Source: Novosphingobium sp. IK01 (GTDB lineage Bacteria; Pseudomonadota; Alphaproteobacteria; Sphingomonadales; Sphingomonadaceae). From it: a DNA stretch of 64,000 bases. Under the pieces are notes generated by a model, which searched no databases, was not told where the DNA came from, and saw only the letters and a list, made by a program, of their open reading frames with translations. The position numbers and the translations under genes were made by a program. Below are positions 1-8,416 of this stretch, piece after piece. The stretch lies in NCBI RefSeq assembly GCF_033242265.1, contig NZ_BTFW01000001.1, forward strand, positions 1,426,001-1,490,000, read 5' to 3'. Within the stretch, counting starts at the first letter, position 1; each line of letters opens with the position of its first letter.

Positions 1-117
1 CAGCGAAAGCCAGTTGTCGTCAAGGCCGATGACCCGCGCAGTAACCCCGCGCAAGGACCGGGGCGGATGATCGGGATGAGGCACAAGCAGCGCCGGTTCC
101 AAGACACGTCCTTTCAT
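1..117 (-). CDS. DOMON-like domain protein, 5' fragment (runs off the window)
   Basis: A reading frame without stops begins at the ATG complementary to 115-117 and continues off the left edge, giving 39 residues that start MKGRVLEPALLVPHPDHPPR. The pattern of a short lead, a LVPHP..PP segment and then VTARVIGL resembles the N-terminus of the DOMON-like proteins often found beside tyrS or anmK in sphingomonads. That resemblance is from memory, not a search. It is divergent from tyrS with about 31 bp between the two starts, so the two genes would share a promoter region. The rest of the protein is outside the window, so the call is tentative. Confidence 0.45.
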   Translation of the reverse strand, partial: MKGRVLEPALLVPHPDHPPRSLRGVTARVIGLDDNWLSL

Positions 118-148
118 GCTAGGCGACCCGCTCCACTTCGAGGCGATC

Positions 149-1375
149 ATGACCGAATACAAGTCCGACCTGCTGCGCCTGCTCTCCGAGCGGGGCCATA
201 TCCACCAGTTGACCGATGCACAGGGCCTCGATGCTCTGGCGAACAGGGAAATCGTGGTGGGCTATAATGGCTATGACGCGACCGCGCCATCGCTCCATGT
301 CGGCAACCTGGCCTCGGTCATGCTGCTGCGCCGCCTGCAACAGGCCGGGCACAAGCCGATCGCCCTGATGGGCGGCGGCACGACCAAGATCGGCGATCCT
401 TCGGGCAAGGACACCAGCCGCCAGATGCTGACCGAAGAGCTGATCGCCAGCAATATCGCCGGCATCCGCAAGGTCTTCGAGCGGCTGCTGACTTTCGATG
501 ACAGTGCCAGTGGCGCGGTCATGGTCAACAACGACGACTGGCTCTCGAAGCTCGGCTATATCGAGATGCTGCGCACGGTGGGCCCGCACTTCACGGTCAA
601 CCGCATGCTGACCTTCGATTCGGTCAAGCTGCGCCTCGACCGCGAACAGCCGCTGACCTTCCTCGAATTCAACTACATGATCCTTCAGGCCTACGACTTC
701 CGCGAACTGGCGCTGCGCCATGGCTGCCGCCTCCAGTTCGGCGGGTCGGACCAGTGGGGCAACATCGTCAACGGCATCGAACTGACCCGCCGCATGAACG
801 GGATCGAACTGTTCGGCGCGACCACCCCGCTGCTGACCACCGCCGATGGCGCCAAGATGGGCAAGTCGGTCAACGGCGCGGTCTGGCTCAACGAGGAAAT
901 GCTGCCGAACTACGATTTCTGGCAGTTCTGGCGCAACACCGACGACCGCGACGTGGGCCGCTTCCTGCGCATCTTCACCGATGTTCCGCTCGACGAGATC
1001 ACCCGCCTCGAAGCGCTTGAAGGCAGCGAGATCAACGCCGCCAAGGAAGTCCTCGCCAACGAGGTGACCGCGCTGATCCGCGGGCCCGAGGCCGCCGAGG
1101 CCGCCAAGGCCACGGCGCAGGCCACCTTTGCCGGTGGCGGCCTTGGCCAGGACCTGCCCACCCACGAAGTGGCCGAAGGCACCATCGGGGTGATCGACGC
1201 GCTCCTCGCGCTCGGCTTTGCGGCCAGCCGGGGCGAAGCCAAGCGCCTGATCGCGGGCGGCGGCGCCCGCCTCGATGGCGAGCCGCTGCGCGACGAGGCT
1301 GCGGTCATCACCGTTGCCCAGGAACGCCGCCTGTCCTCGGGCAAGAAGAAGCACGGCATCCTCAAGCCCGCCTGA
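149..1375 (+). CDS. tyrS: Tyrosyl-tRNA synthetase
   Basis: Class I aminoacyl-tRNA synthetase that charges tRNA-Tyr with tyrosine in the cytoplasm. The 408-residue product has the HIGH-type motif HVGN at residues 50-53, the tyrosine-pocket segment GGSDQWGN, and the second signature KMGKS at 236-240. A C-terminal S4-like RNA-binding domain follows (LIAGGGARLDG). Its length fits bacterial TyrRS (about 400-425). The frame is open back to 116, but the ATG at 149 (MTEYKSDLLRLL) is chosen because homologues begin at this level and the upstream stretch would collide with the divergent gene. A strong terminator follows at 1422-1462, so it is probably transcribed alone. Confidence 0.95.
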   Translation: MTEYKSDLLRLLSERGHIHQLTDAQGLDALANREIVVGYNGYDATAPSLHVGNLASVMLLRRLQQAGHKPIALMGGGTTKIGDPSGKDTSRQMLTEELIASNIAGIRKVFERLLTFDDSASGAVMVNNDDWLSKLGYIEMLRTVGPHFTVNRMLTFDSVKLRLDREQPLTFLEFNYMILQAYDFRELALRHGCRLQFGGSDQWGNIVNGIELTRRMNGIELFGATTPLLTTADGAKMGKSVNGAVWLNEEMLPNYDFWQFWRNTDDRDVGRFLRIFTDVPLDEITRLEALEGSEINAAKEVLANEVTALIRGPEAAEAAKATAQATFAGGGLGQDLPTHEVAEGTIGVIDALLALGFAASRGEAKRLIAGGGARLDGEPLRDEAAVITVAQERRLSSGKKKHGILKPA

Positions 1376-1421
1376 GCGGGCCCCGCCCGGCGCCCGCGCG
1401 CCCCATCACCGCGATTGAACC

Positions 1422-1462
1422 GGCCCGCGCAAGACCCCCTCCTGCGCGGGCCGAACATTTTT
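1422..1462 (+). terminator. Rho-independent terminator of tyrS
   Basis: A perfect 10-bp stem (GGCCCGCGCA at 1422-1431 pairing with 1443-1452) with an 11-nt loop is followed after a few bases by five T residues at 1458-1462. It lies 47 bp past the tyrS stop codon. Confidence 0.8.
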
Positions 1463-1596
1463 GCACACCGGAATATCCCGCAAAAAAGACATGTCATCCG
1501 ACAGAAGTGAAAGAGAACGCGCCGCATTTACGAAATATAAGCCATTTCGATCCATGACTGCCTCTCCCGGATTCTCTAACGCGGACAGGAGGAGCA

Positions 1597-1935
1597 ATGT
1601 CTGGCGGAGCGCAGCTTTCAGTAACCGACTTGCGCCGCGCCACGCGCCATCCGGTCGACCTTCCGGTCATTGGTGAACATCGCCGGCTCGGCGATATCAT
1701 GCTCAACATTGCCAATGTCTCGACAACCGGTTTTCTTGTCGTGCAGGCGCCCGATCTCGGGCGCGGCGAGCGGGTGACAGTGCGCCTGCCCCAGATTGGC
1801 CGGATCGAGGCCTTCCTCGTCTGGACCGACGGGGCCCGCGCCGGTTTCCAGTTCGAGCGGATCATCCGGCAGGACGATTTCACGAAGATGATCCGGCAGC
1901 TTCAGCCCAATGCCCGCCTGCGCGGAAAAGGCTGA
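1597..1935 (+). CDS. PilZ domain protein (c-di-GMP receptor candidate)
   Basis: A 112-residue single-domain protein. It shows both PilZ signatures for cyclic di-GMP binding: RxxxR (R13 to R17) and NxSxxG (N40, S42, G45), followed by the beta-rich segment expected of the domain. The ATG at 1597 has a strong GGAGGA ribosome-binding site about 6 bases upstream. It is the first gene of a co-directional run with the MFS exporter (54 bp downstream), cysK and the hydrolase. A diguanylate cyclase is encoded at 17.3-19.1 kb, but no specific link can be shown. The effector target is unknown. Confidence 0.85.
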   Translation: MSGGAQLSVTDLRRATRHPVDLPVIGEHRRLGDIMLNIANVSTTGFLVVQAPDLGRGERVTVRLPQIGRIEAFLVWTDGARAGFQFERIIRQDDFTKMIRQLQPNARLRGKG

Positions 1936-1989
1936 ACAACAGCCCCTGCATCCCTTGAAAAACTCAGCAGGTGTCAAGGAATTGTTCGC

Positions 1990-3321
1990 TTGGCAAACGG
2001 TCGGGCCACTGCCACACACACGCTCGTGTCTACCAGCCCTCCCTCCCTGCCCGAGAGCGAACTGACGTCCCCCTTCCAGATCGCGGATTTCCGCCGTTTC
2101 TGGGTCGCCCGCCTGTTTTCGGTGCTGGCGACATCGGGCATGGTCGTGGTGCTGGGCTACCAGCTCTACGATGTCGCCCGCAGCCAATATGGCATGGGCA
2201 TCAAGGAAGCCGCGTTCCAGCTCGGCCTGCTCGGGCTCGTCCAGTTCCTGCCGCAATTCGTGCTGACCCCGGTTTCGGGCCTCGTTGCCGACCGCTTCGA
2301 CCGCCGTCTGGTGACCGGGCTGACGATGATCCTCGACACGCTGGTCGCGCTCATGCTGGCGCTGGCGACGTGGTTCGGGGCGCTTTCGCTGCCGCTGCTG
2401 TTCGCGCTGGCCGCCGCCCATGGCACCTCGCGCGTGTTCATCGGCCCGGCGCTTTCGTCCATCGCGCCCAATATCGTGCCTGCCCCGCTGATGCCGCGCG
2501 CCGTGGCGATCAATGCCATGGCCTGGCAGATCGGCTCGATGGGGGGGCCGGCGCTGGCCGGCGTGCTGTTTGCCGCCGCGCCCAGCGCGCCTTACGCGCT
2601 CTCGACCGTCCTGCTGGCCATCGCGGCGACCGGCGCGCTGGGCATCCGGCGCATTCCGCCCCCGGCGGAAAACCGCCATGCCCATCCGCTGCGCCAGCTG
2701 GCCGAAGGGTTCCGCTTCGTCTGGCACGACCGCTTCCTGCTCGGCTGTGTCACGCTCGACCTGTTTGCCGTGCTGCTGGGCGGGGCGACCGCGCTGCTGC
2801 CGGTCTATGCCCGCGACATCCTGACCATCGATGGCCATGCGGTCGGCTCCTATGGGCTGGGCGCGATGCGCGCGATGCCCGGCCTTGGCGCGGCGCTGGT
2901 CGCCGCATTCCTCTCGCGCCGCCCGGTCGAGCGCGACGTGGGCGCCAAGATGCTGATCGCCGTAGGCCTGTTCGGGGCGGCGACGGTGGGCTTTGGCCTT
3001 TCGCGCACGTTTGCACTCTCGCTGCTGATGCTCGTGCTGATCGGCGCGGCCGACATGATCTCGGTGTTCATCCGCTCGACGCTGATCCAGTTGCACACGC
3101 CTGACGCCGTGCGCGGGCGGGTCTCGGCCATCTCGGGGCTGGCGATCTCGTGCTCGAACGAGCTGGGCGACATGCAATCGGGCGTGGCGGCAGCACTGCT
3201 GGGCGCGACGGGGGCGGTTGTCGTGGGCGGGATCGGTGCGATAGTCGTTACCCTGGCCTGGGCCGTCGGCTTCCCCGAACTGCGCCGGGCCCGCACATTT
3301 GCAGCCAAATACACTTCCTGA
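1990..3321 (+). CDS. MFS transporter, MFS_3 / EntS-like exporter
   Basis: A 443-residue integral membrane protein with about 12 hydrophobic segments. After a polar N-terminus (about 30 residues) comes [19 protein letters not shown], the start of TM1 typical of the MFS_3 (EntS-like, transmembrane effector) group. The loop 2-3 signature is VADRFDRR. The group exports siderophores, drugs or metabolites; the substrate here is unknown. The start is TTG at 1990 with AAGGA 9-10 bases upstream; GTG at 2026 ([10 protein letters not shown]) is an alternative. Only 29 bp separate it from cysK, so co-transcription is likely, and export of a sulfur metabolite is a possible inference. Confidence 0.8.
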   Translation: MANGRATATHTLVSTSPPSLPESELTSPFQIADFRRFWVARLFSVLATSGMVVVLGYQLYDVARSQYGMGIKEAAFQLGLLGLVQFLPQFVLTPVSGLVADRFDRRLVTGLTMILDTLVALMLALATWFGALSLPLLFALAAAHGTSRVFIGPALSSIAPNIVPAPLMPRAVAINAMAWQIGSMGGPALAGVLFAAAPSAPYALSTVLLAIAATGALGIRRIPPPAENRHAHPLRQLAEGFRFVWHDRFLLGCVTLDLFAVLLGGATALLPVYARDILTIDGHAVGSYGLGAMRAMPGLGAALVAAFLSRRPVERDVGAKMLIAVGLFGAATVGFGLSRTFALSLLMLVLIGAADMISVFIRSTLIQLHTPDAVRGRVSAISGLAISCSNELGDMQSGVAAALLGATGAVVVGGIGAIVVTLAWAVGFPELRRARTFAAKYTS

Positions 3322-3350
3322 CCGCTCACCATCCAAGGAGCACACGCGAC

Positions 3351-4268
3351 ATGAAAGCGGATTCCATTCTCGCCACGATCGGCAACACACCGCATGTTCG
3401 CCTGTCCCGCCTGTTTCCCGACCACGAGGTATGGGTGAAGAGCGAGCGCACCAATCCGGGTGGCTCGATCAAGGACAGGATCGCTTTGGCCATGATCGAG
3501 GCCGCCGAGGCCGACGGCAGCCTGTCGCCGGGCGGCACCATCGTCGAGCCGACTTCGGGCAACACCGGCATCGGGCTGGCCATGGTGGCCGCCGTCAAGG
3601 GCTACAGGCTCGTGCTGGTCATGCCCGAATCGATGTCGATCGAGCGCCGCCGCCTGATGCTGGCCTATGGCGCCAGCTTCGACCTCACCCCGCGCGAAAA
3701 GGGCATGAAGGGCGCCATCGAGCGCGCCCGCGAACTCGTCGCCTCAACGCCCGGCGCATGGATGCCCCAGCAGTTCGACAATCCCGCCAACGTGGCAGCG
3801 CACGTGCGCACCACTGCGCAGGAAATCCTGGCTGACTTCGCCGACAGTCCGATCGACGTGCTGATCTCGGGCGTGGGCACCGGCGGCCACCTGACCGGCT
3901 GCGCCGAAGCACTCAAGCCGCACTGGGCGGGCCTCAAGGCCTATGCGGTCGAACCCACGCTCTCGCCGGTGATTTCGGGCGGGCAGCCTGCGCCCCACCC
4001 GATCCAGGGCATCGGCGCCGGGTTCATTCCGGGCAACCTCCACACCCGGTCGATCGACGGGGTGATCCAGGTCGATGCCGCCGACGCCAAGGACTGGGCC
4101 CGCCGCGCGGCGCGTTCCGAAGGCCTGCTGGTGGGGATTTCCTCGGGCGCGACGCTGGCCGCCATCGCCAGCAAGCTGCCCGAACTGCCCGCCGGATCGC
4201 GCGTGCTGGGCTTCAACTACGACACCGGCGAGCGTTACCTCTCGGTGCCCGATTTCCTCCCGGAGTAA
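3351..4268 (+). CDS. cysK: Cysteine synthase (O-acetylserine sulfhydrylase)
   Basis: PLP-dependent enzyme making L-cysteine from O-acetylserine and sulfide. The 305-residue product shows the PLP lysine K41 in GGSIKDR, the substrate loop TSGNTG at 69-74, the phosphate-binding GTGGHLTG segment, and the C-terminal SSGATLAA region, all in standard order. The length matches CysK (about 300-325). The ATG at 3351 has AAGGAG about 10 bases upstream. It lies 29 bp after the MFS gene and 5 bp before the hydrolase gene, suggesting one transcript. A CysM-like role (thiosulfate or phosphoserine) cannot be excluded from motifs alone. Confidence 0.92.
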   Translation: MKADSILATIGNTPHVRLSRLFPDHEVWVKSERTNPGGSIKDRIALAMIEAAEADGSLSPGGTIVEPTSGNTGIGLAMVAAVKGYRLVLVMPESMSIERRRLMLAYGASFDLTPREKGMKGAIERARELVASTPGAWMPQQFDNPANVAAHVRTTAQEILADFADSPIDVLISGVGTGGHLTGCAEALKPHWAGLKAYAVEPTLSPVISGGQPAPHPIQGIGAGFIPGNLHTRSIDGVIQVDAADAKDWARRAARSEGLLVGISSGATLAAIASKLPELPAGSRVLGFNYDTGERYLSVPDFLPE

Positions 4269-4273
4269 ATGAC

Positions 4274-4975
4274 GTGACGTTTGAAACCATCGACTATGCC
4301 CATGGCGATGTCGCGCTCAAGGGGCGGCTCGTCCGCCCTGAGGGCACCCCGCGCGGCGCGATCCTGATCCTGCCGACGATCGCCAACATCAACGCCAACA
4401 TAGAACGGCGCGCAACGATGCTGGCCGATCTGGGGTTCGTGGCCATGGTCGCCGATTTCTACGGCGCGCCGGTCGAAAGCTTCGAGGCCTCGTTCCCGAT
4501 GGGCAATGCCCTGCGCGCCGATGTCGATCACTATCGCGCGCGCCTTGTCGCCGGGCTCGACGCGCTGGCCAGCGCCGCACCGGGGCTCACGCTCTCGGCC
4601 ATCGGCTATTGCATGGGCGGGCAGGCCGCGCTCGAACTGGCGCGTCTGGGCGCGCCCATCGTGCTGGCGGCCAGCTTCCACGGCATTCTGGCCACCGACC
4701 GCCCGGCCACGGCGCAAACCCCGGTCAAGGCACGCCTGTTCATCAGCCACGGCGATGCGGACCCGCTGGTCCCGCGCGAGCAGGTGCTCGATTTCTGGAA
4801 GGAAATGGATGCCGCGGGCGGCAACTGGCATTTCCACTCCTATGCCGGGGTCAAGCACGGCTTCACCGACCCTGAAAGCGACGCGCGCGGCAAGGATTTC
4901 CTCGGCTACAGCACGAGCGCCGACCGCCAGTCGTGGCAGGCCCTCGCCGCGCTGCTCGACGAAATCTACGCCTGA
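4274..4975 (+). CDS. Dienelactone hydrolase family protein
   Basis: A 233-residue alpha/beta hydrolase of the dienelactone hydrolase type. The nucleophile is Cys113 in GYCMGG (a Cys where lipases have Ser). The probable acid is Asp161 or Asp163 (HGDADPLV) and the His is His195 (VKHGFTDP). These match the Cys-Asp-His triad of the family, which opens lactone rings in chlorocatechol breakdown, although many members act on unknown esters. The start is GTG at 4274, 5 bp after cysK. Its 3' end overlaps the convergent MerR gene by 10 bp. No other catechol-pathway genes are adjacent, so the substrate is not assigned. Confidence 0.85.
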   Translation: MTFETIDYAHGDVALKGRLVRPEGTPRGAILILPTIANINANIERRATMLADLGFVAMVADFYGAPVESFEASFPMGNALRADVDHYRARLVAGLDALASAAPGLTLSAIGYCMGGQAALELARLGAPIVLAASFHGILATDRPATAQTPVKARLFISHGDADPLVPREQVLDFWKEMDAAGGNWHFHSYAGVKHGFTDPESDARGKDFLGYSTSADRQSWQALAALLDEIYA

Positions 4976-5529
4976 TCCGACCCGGTGAAGGGGCCCCCGG
5001 CCTGATCCGCCGGGGCTCCTTCCCCCTCCCCGCCAGCTTGCCCGAGGCCCGCTTCACGCGCGCGGAGCATGGCGATGAAGCTTTCCAGTTCGGTGATCGT
5101 GGCGGCAATGTCGTGCTGCTGGCGGTGGAGCACCGCGATCCTCTCCTGACACTTGGCGATGGTGACCCGGCGCTGCTGCGCGCGCCCGTCGCCCAGATCA
5201 TAGAGGTCGATCATCTCGCGGATGTCGGCCAGGCTGAACCCGACATTCTTGGCCCGCATGATCCAGGCCAGCCGCGCACGGTCGCGGCGCGAATAGATTC
5301 GCGCCGTGCCCTGCCGGGTCGGGGCGATCAGGCCCTCGTCCTCGTAGAAGCGCAAGGCGCGCGCCGTGACCCCGAATTCGGCGGACAGGTCAGTGATCGT
5401 GAACTGTTCACGCTCCAGAGCGTCCGGGCGATCAAGATGGCCAGCCAGATAGCCGGATTCTGGGCTATCCGGTTTTGGGCTATCCGATTCCGGGCCATCC
5501 GGGCCGGGTGAAGGGGGCGCTTGCTCCAT
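4966..5529 (-). CDS. MerR family transcriptional regulator
   Basis: A 187-residue DNA-binding regulator. The winged HTH of the MerR family lies at about residues 43-110 (FTITDLSAEFGV, then RALRFYEDEGLI and the wing region TARIYSRRDRARL). A coiled-coil dimerization helix follows to about residue 155 and a Gly-rich tail ends the protein. The helix has no clear metal-binding Cys pair, so it resembles the acyl-CoA metabolism (LiuR-like) branch more than metal sensors. The N-terminal 40 residues are a low-complexity Pro/Ser/Asp/Glu stretch encoded by imperfect repeats at about 5455-5515, so the true start could be internal. It converges with the hydrolase gene. Confidence 0.85.
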   Translation of the reverse strand: MEQAPPSPGPDGPESDSPKPDSPESGYLAGHLDRPDALEREQFTITDLSAEFGVTARALRFYEDEGLIAPTRQGTARIYSRRDRARLAWIMRAKNVGFSLADIREMIDLYDLGDGRAQQRRVTIAKCQERIAVLHRQQHDIAATITELESFIAMLRAREAGLGQAGGEGEGAPADQAGGPFTGSDQA

Positions 5530-5579
5530 CCCCCCTCGATAACCCGCAGCTTACGTAAACGTCAAATACCGAACGCGGA

Positions 5580-5978
5580 TCAGCCGTCACACCGTTCGAG
5601 CGTGCCGTCCGGGGTGATCCGGCGGTAGAAGCAGCTGGTCGCCATCGTGTGGCAGGCAGGCCCGGCAGGCTCGACCCGCAGTTCGAGCGCGTCCTGATCG
5701 CAATCCACGCGGATTTCCAGCACCTTGAGCACATGGCCCGAAGTCTCGCCCTTCATCCACTGCTTCTTGCGCGAGCGCGACCAGAAGTGGGCAAGGCCGG
5801 TCTCGCGCGTGCGGGTGATCGCTTCGGCATCCATGTGGGCCAGCATGAGCAGCCTGCCGGTGCGATGATCGATCGCCACGGCGGTCACCAGTCCCTGGGA
5901 ATCGAAACGCGGCATGAAGGCGGTGCCTTGTTCGCGCTGCGTGGTTTCATCGGCGGACGAGGCGCTGGATGGCGACAC
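5580..5978 (-). CDS. hisI: Phosphoribosyl-AMP cyclohydrolase
   Basis: Third step of histidine biosynthesis: opens the adenine ring of phosphoribosyl-AMP. The 132-residue product has the conserved [13 protein letters not shown] segment (about 69-81), the DCDQDA metal site (D92, C93, D94, D96), and the zinc cysteines C109 and C116 in [11 protein letters not shown]. It is a stand-alone HisI domain, with no HisE fusion. The first 20 residues are polar and may not all be translated, because an internal Met22 (MPRFDSQGL) is possible. No other his genes lie nearby. Immediately downstream on the same strand is the MerR gene, 50 bp away. Confidence 0.93.
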   Translation of the reverse strand: MSPSSASSADETTQREQGTAFMPRFDSQGLVTAVAIDHRTGRLLMLAHMDAEAITRTRETGLAHFWSRSRKKQWMKGETSGHVLKVLEIRVDCDQDALELRVEPAGPACHTMATSCFYRRITPDGTLERCDG

Positions 5979-6410
5979 GATGTGAGGACTCCCTTGCTCT
6001 GACTTGTTCTGACTGGTTCTGACTGGGGCCCGGACCGGTCAAATGTTGCACGATAACCACAACAGAGGCGCAAAATCGGGGCTTTTCGCCGGTCCCCCTT
6101 CCTTCTCCCGATGCAATCGTCAAGAAAGAAACTGCGGTTTGAGGGAACCGCGCACTGAACCGCCGCAAGGCGACGCGCAAGCGCCAAAGTTCAGGGAGAC
6201 GCGAGGGAACGGGTGGATGGTCGATCTTCCAACCAAGGAAGGCGGCGCTACCTGAAGAGTTCGGGTGGCGGGGTTACGGTCAGGGCCGAGAGGGAAACCC
6301 CGTCAGTCACGAATTCTGTCACAATTGACGACCTGTAAAAGGGGGGCGCCAGCAAGTGGGAAGGCTGGCACAATCGTCTTCGTATTCTCAAGGTTTCATG
6401 AACGAGTTCG
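5979..6410. other. Intergenic region upstream of hisI
   Basis: About 430 bp with no convincing gene, between the comF stop and the hisI start (both on the minus strand). Short frames here lack family features and good codon use. Visible structure: a direct repeat GTCAC-N7-GTCAC near 6303-6325, and a potential stem GGGGTT/AACCCC around 6270-6300. The segment could hold the hisI promoter or a small RNA, but nothing can be assigned. Confidence 0.5.
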
Positions 6411-7286
6411 TCACGACGACGCCCGGTTCCGCAAGGTTCCGGGCGTTTCGCCATCCGCGCGCCATGTTGCCGCCTCCTCAAGAACGCGGGCGAAGCACAC
6501 GATCCGCACGGTCCTGACCCCCGCCGCGCGCAAGGCCCGCACGCAGGCATCGCTGGTGGCCCCGCTGGTCAGCACATCGTCGACCAGCAGGACTTGCGCC
6601 CCCTTCAGAAGGCCCGTGCGCGCGGGATTGGCGCGGATCGCGCCTGCCAGCACGGCGGCCCGTTCCTTTGCCCCCAGCGGCCCGAGCGAGGGCGTGCGGC
6701 GCGGACGGACCAGCGCATCGACCACCAGCCGCGCGCCGGTCGCCCGCGCGATGGGCGCGGCCAGCAGGGCCGACTGGTTGTAGCCGCGCGCCCACAGGCG
6801 CCAGCGGTTGAGCGGCACGGGCACCACCAGCCATTCCCCGTCCCCCTTTCCATCCCCCACCTGCCCATTCCCCACCTGCAATGCGCCGGCCTGCAAACGG
6901 GCGATCATCAACCGCGCCATCAGGCCCGCAAGGCCGACCTTGCCCCCGTGCTTGAAGGCCAGCACCAGCTTGCGCGTGGCATCGCCATAGGCCGTAGCCG
7001 CCGCCACGCCATCGTGGAGCGGCCGGGCGGACAGGCAGGGCGCGCACACCCCGCCTTGCATCGTCGCCTCATCTTCCGCCCCCCGGACATGCCCCGCCCG
7101 GACAACGGCCATCGTATCGGGCAGCGGACGCTGGCACAGGCGGCAGGCCGGTTCGCCCGGCATGGCGAGCATGCCCCAGCAGGCCGCGCACAACCCGCCC
7201 TGCGCCGCCAGCGTCTCGCCACAGAGCGGGCAACGCGGCGGGAACAGCAAATCGATGATCGGGGTGAGGATCGACAGGCGCCGCAT
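6411..7286 (-). CDS. comF: ComF family protein (phosphoribosyltransferase-like)
   Basis: A 291-residue ComF-like protein, a family linked to natural transformation and ssDNA handling. N-terminal zinc-binding cysteines occur as CPLC (C19, C22), CAAC (C33, C36) and CRLC (C48, C51). The C-terminal half is a type I phosphoribosyltransferase fold with the PRPP loop VLLVDDVLTSGAT near residue 235 and the RGYNQS segment typical of ComF. It is somewhat longer than usual because of a Gly/Asp/Gln-rich insertion (VGNGQVGDGKGDG, about residues 139-151). The insertion comes from imperfect repeats at about 6838-6885. No other competence genes are adjacent. Confidence 0.88.
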   Translation of the reverse strand: MRRLSILTPIIDLLFPPRCPLCGETLAAQGGLCAACWGMLAMPGEPACRLCQRPLPDTMAVVRAGHVRGAEDEATMQGGVCAPCLSARPLHDGVAAATAYGDATRKLVLAFKHGGKVGLAGLMARLMIARLQAGALQVGNGQVGDGKGDGEWLVVPVPLNRWRLWARGYNQSALLAAPIARATGARLVVDALVRPRRTPSLGPLGAKERAAVLAGAIRANPARTGLLKGAQVLLVDDVLTSGATSDACVRALRAAGVRTVRIVCFARVLEEAATWRADGETPGTLRNRASS

Positions 7287-7360
7287 CGTCCCCGGTCATC
7301 CCCCAGCCCGGCGGCCATTACAAGATGCAACGACGCCACGCTTTCCAATACCCCATCTTT

Positions 7361-7451
7361 CGTCATTCCCACGCAGGCAGGAATCCGGATTCTGTGCCCC
7401 GTTTACATGCGCACCCCTCGCAACCGGATCCCCGCCTGCGCGGGGATGACG
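7361..7451. repeat. Dispersed inverted repeat, copy 1 (diverged)
   Basis: An imperfect palindrome with about 28-bp arms. It starts CGTCATTCCC, has the core CGCCTGCGCGGGGA in the right arm, and ends GGGATGACG. The arms are related to those of copies at 38077-38166 and 62945-63048. This copy is the most diverged and lies between comF and the divergent methyltransferase gene. Confidence 0.8.
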
Positions 7452-7533
7452 AATGGCATTCAGAAAGATTGGCAGGAAGATTGGGCGCTCAAGAAGACTT
7501 GGCAAGCGCGCGCCAAGGGCGCAGTCAGGCGCC

Positions 7534-8397
7534 ATGGCGACTCTCCCCCCTTCCTCTGCCCCTCTTCCCTCCTCCCCCGCTCCCACGGCAGCCCCGCCCA
7601 CCATCTTCGCCCCCGCCCGGCGCCTCGCCCAGCGCGCGCGGATGCGCCGTCTGGCCCAGAGGCCCGATGCCGCCACGTTCATGGCCCAGGACATGGTCGA
7701 GGACATGCTCGACCGCCTGTCCTTCCTGCGCCACGAACCGGCCCGCGCGCTGGTGATCGGCGATACCACCGGCGCGCTGGGCAGCGCGCTGGCCGCGCAA
7801 GGGGTCGAGGTCACGCGGGCCGATCCGGCCCCGCTGGCCGGCGAAGTGCCCATCGACGAGGAAGCGCCGCTGCCCTTTGCGGAAGGCTTCGACTTCATCG
7901 CCAGCCTTGGCACGCTCGACACGGTGAACGACCTGCCCGGCGCGCTCGTCCACTTGCGCCGCGCGCTGCGCCCCGATGGCCTTGCGATGATGAGCCTGTG
8001 TGCGGCCGGAAGCCTGCCCGCCTTGCGCGCGATCATGCTCGAAGCCGATGGCGACCGGCCCTCGCCCCGCCTCCATCCGCAAGTCGACGTGCGCGCGGGT
8101 GGCCAGTTGCTCCAGCGCGCGGGCTTTGCCGATCCGGTGGTCGACAGTCGCAGCCTGGCCGTGCGCTACCGCTCGCTCGACCGCCTCGTCGAAGACTTGC
8201 GCGCGCAGGGCCTGACCAATTGCCTCGCCCGCCCCGGTGCGCCGCTGGGCAAGGCGGCGCTGGCCCGCGCCCAGGCCGCTTTTGCGCAAGCATCCGAACA
8301 GGATCGCCTTGAGGACGGGAATGGCCGGGTTACCGAACAGTTCGAGATCCTCACGCTCAGCGGCTGGGCAAGACCGCTTCGCGCGCCGAAATTCTGA
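7534..8397 (+). CDS. SAM-dependent methyltransferase (NDUFAF5/BioC-like)
   Basis: A 287-residue protein with a class I methyltransferase fold. The weak SAM-binding segment is ALVIGDTTGALGSAL, followed by an acidic strand end (TRADPAP), a FDFIASLGTLDTVNDLPGAL core, and LRRALRPDGLAMMSL, the motif after the central strand. Overall this resembles the NDUFAF5-like group (hydroxylation or methylation factors near respiratory complex I), but the substrate is unknown. The frame is open back to 7453, but that part lies beside the palindromic repeat, so the ATG at 7534 (MATLPPSSAP) is chosen. It is divergent from comF and followed closely by the VIT-family gene (19 bp). Confidence 0.8.
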   Translation: MATLPPSSAPLPSSPAPTAAPPTIFAPARRLAQRARMRRLAQRPDAATFMAQDMVEDMLDRLSFLRHEPARALVIGDTTGALGSALAAQGVEVTRADPAPLAGEVPIDEEAPLPFAEGFDFIASLGTLDTVNDLPGALVHLRRALRPDGLAMMSLCAAGSLPALRAIMLEADGDRPSPRLHPQVDVRAGGQLLQRAGFADPVVDSRSLAVRYRSLDRLVEDLRAQGLTNCLARPGAPLGKAALARAQAAFAQASEQDRLEDGNGRVTEQFEILTLSGWARPLRAPKF

Positions 8398-8416
8398 CCA
8401 GAAAGGCCCCTTTGTC

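Noticed and set aside
6270..6340. Segment resembling the SRP RNA core (GGTCAGGGCCG)
   Set aside because: The following AAGG and AGCAGCC elements of SRP RNA are absent and the flanks do not pair, so it is a chance match.
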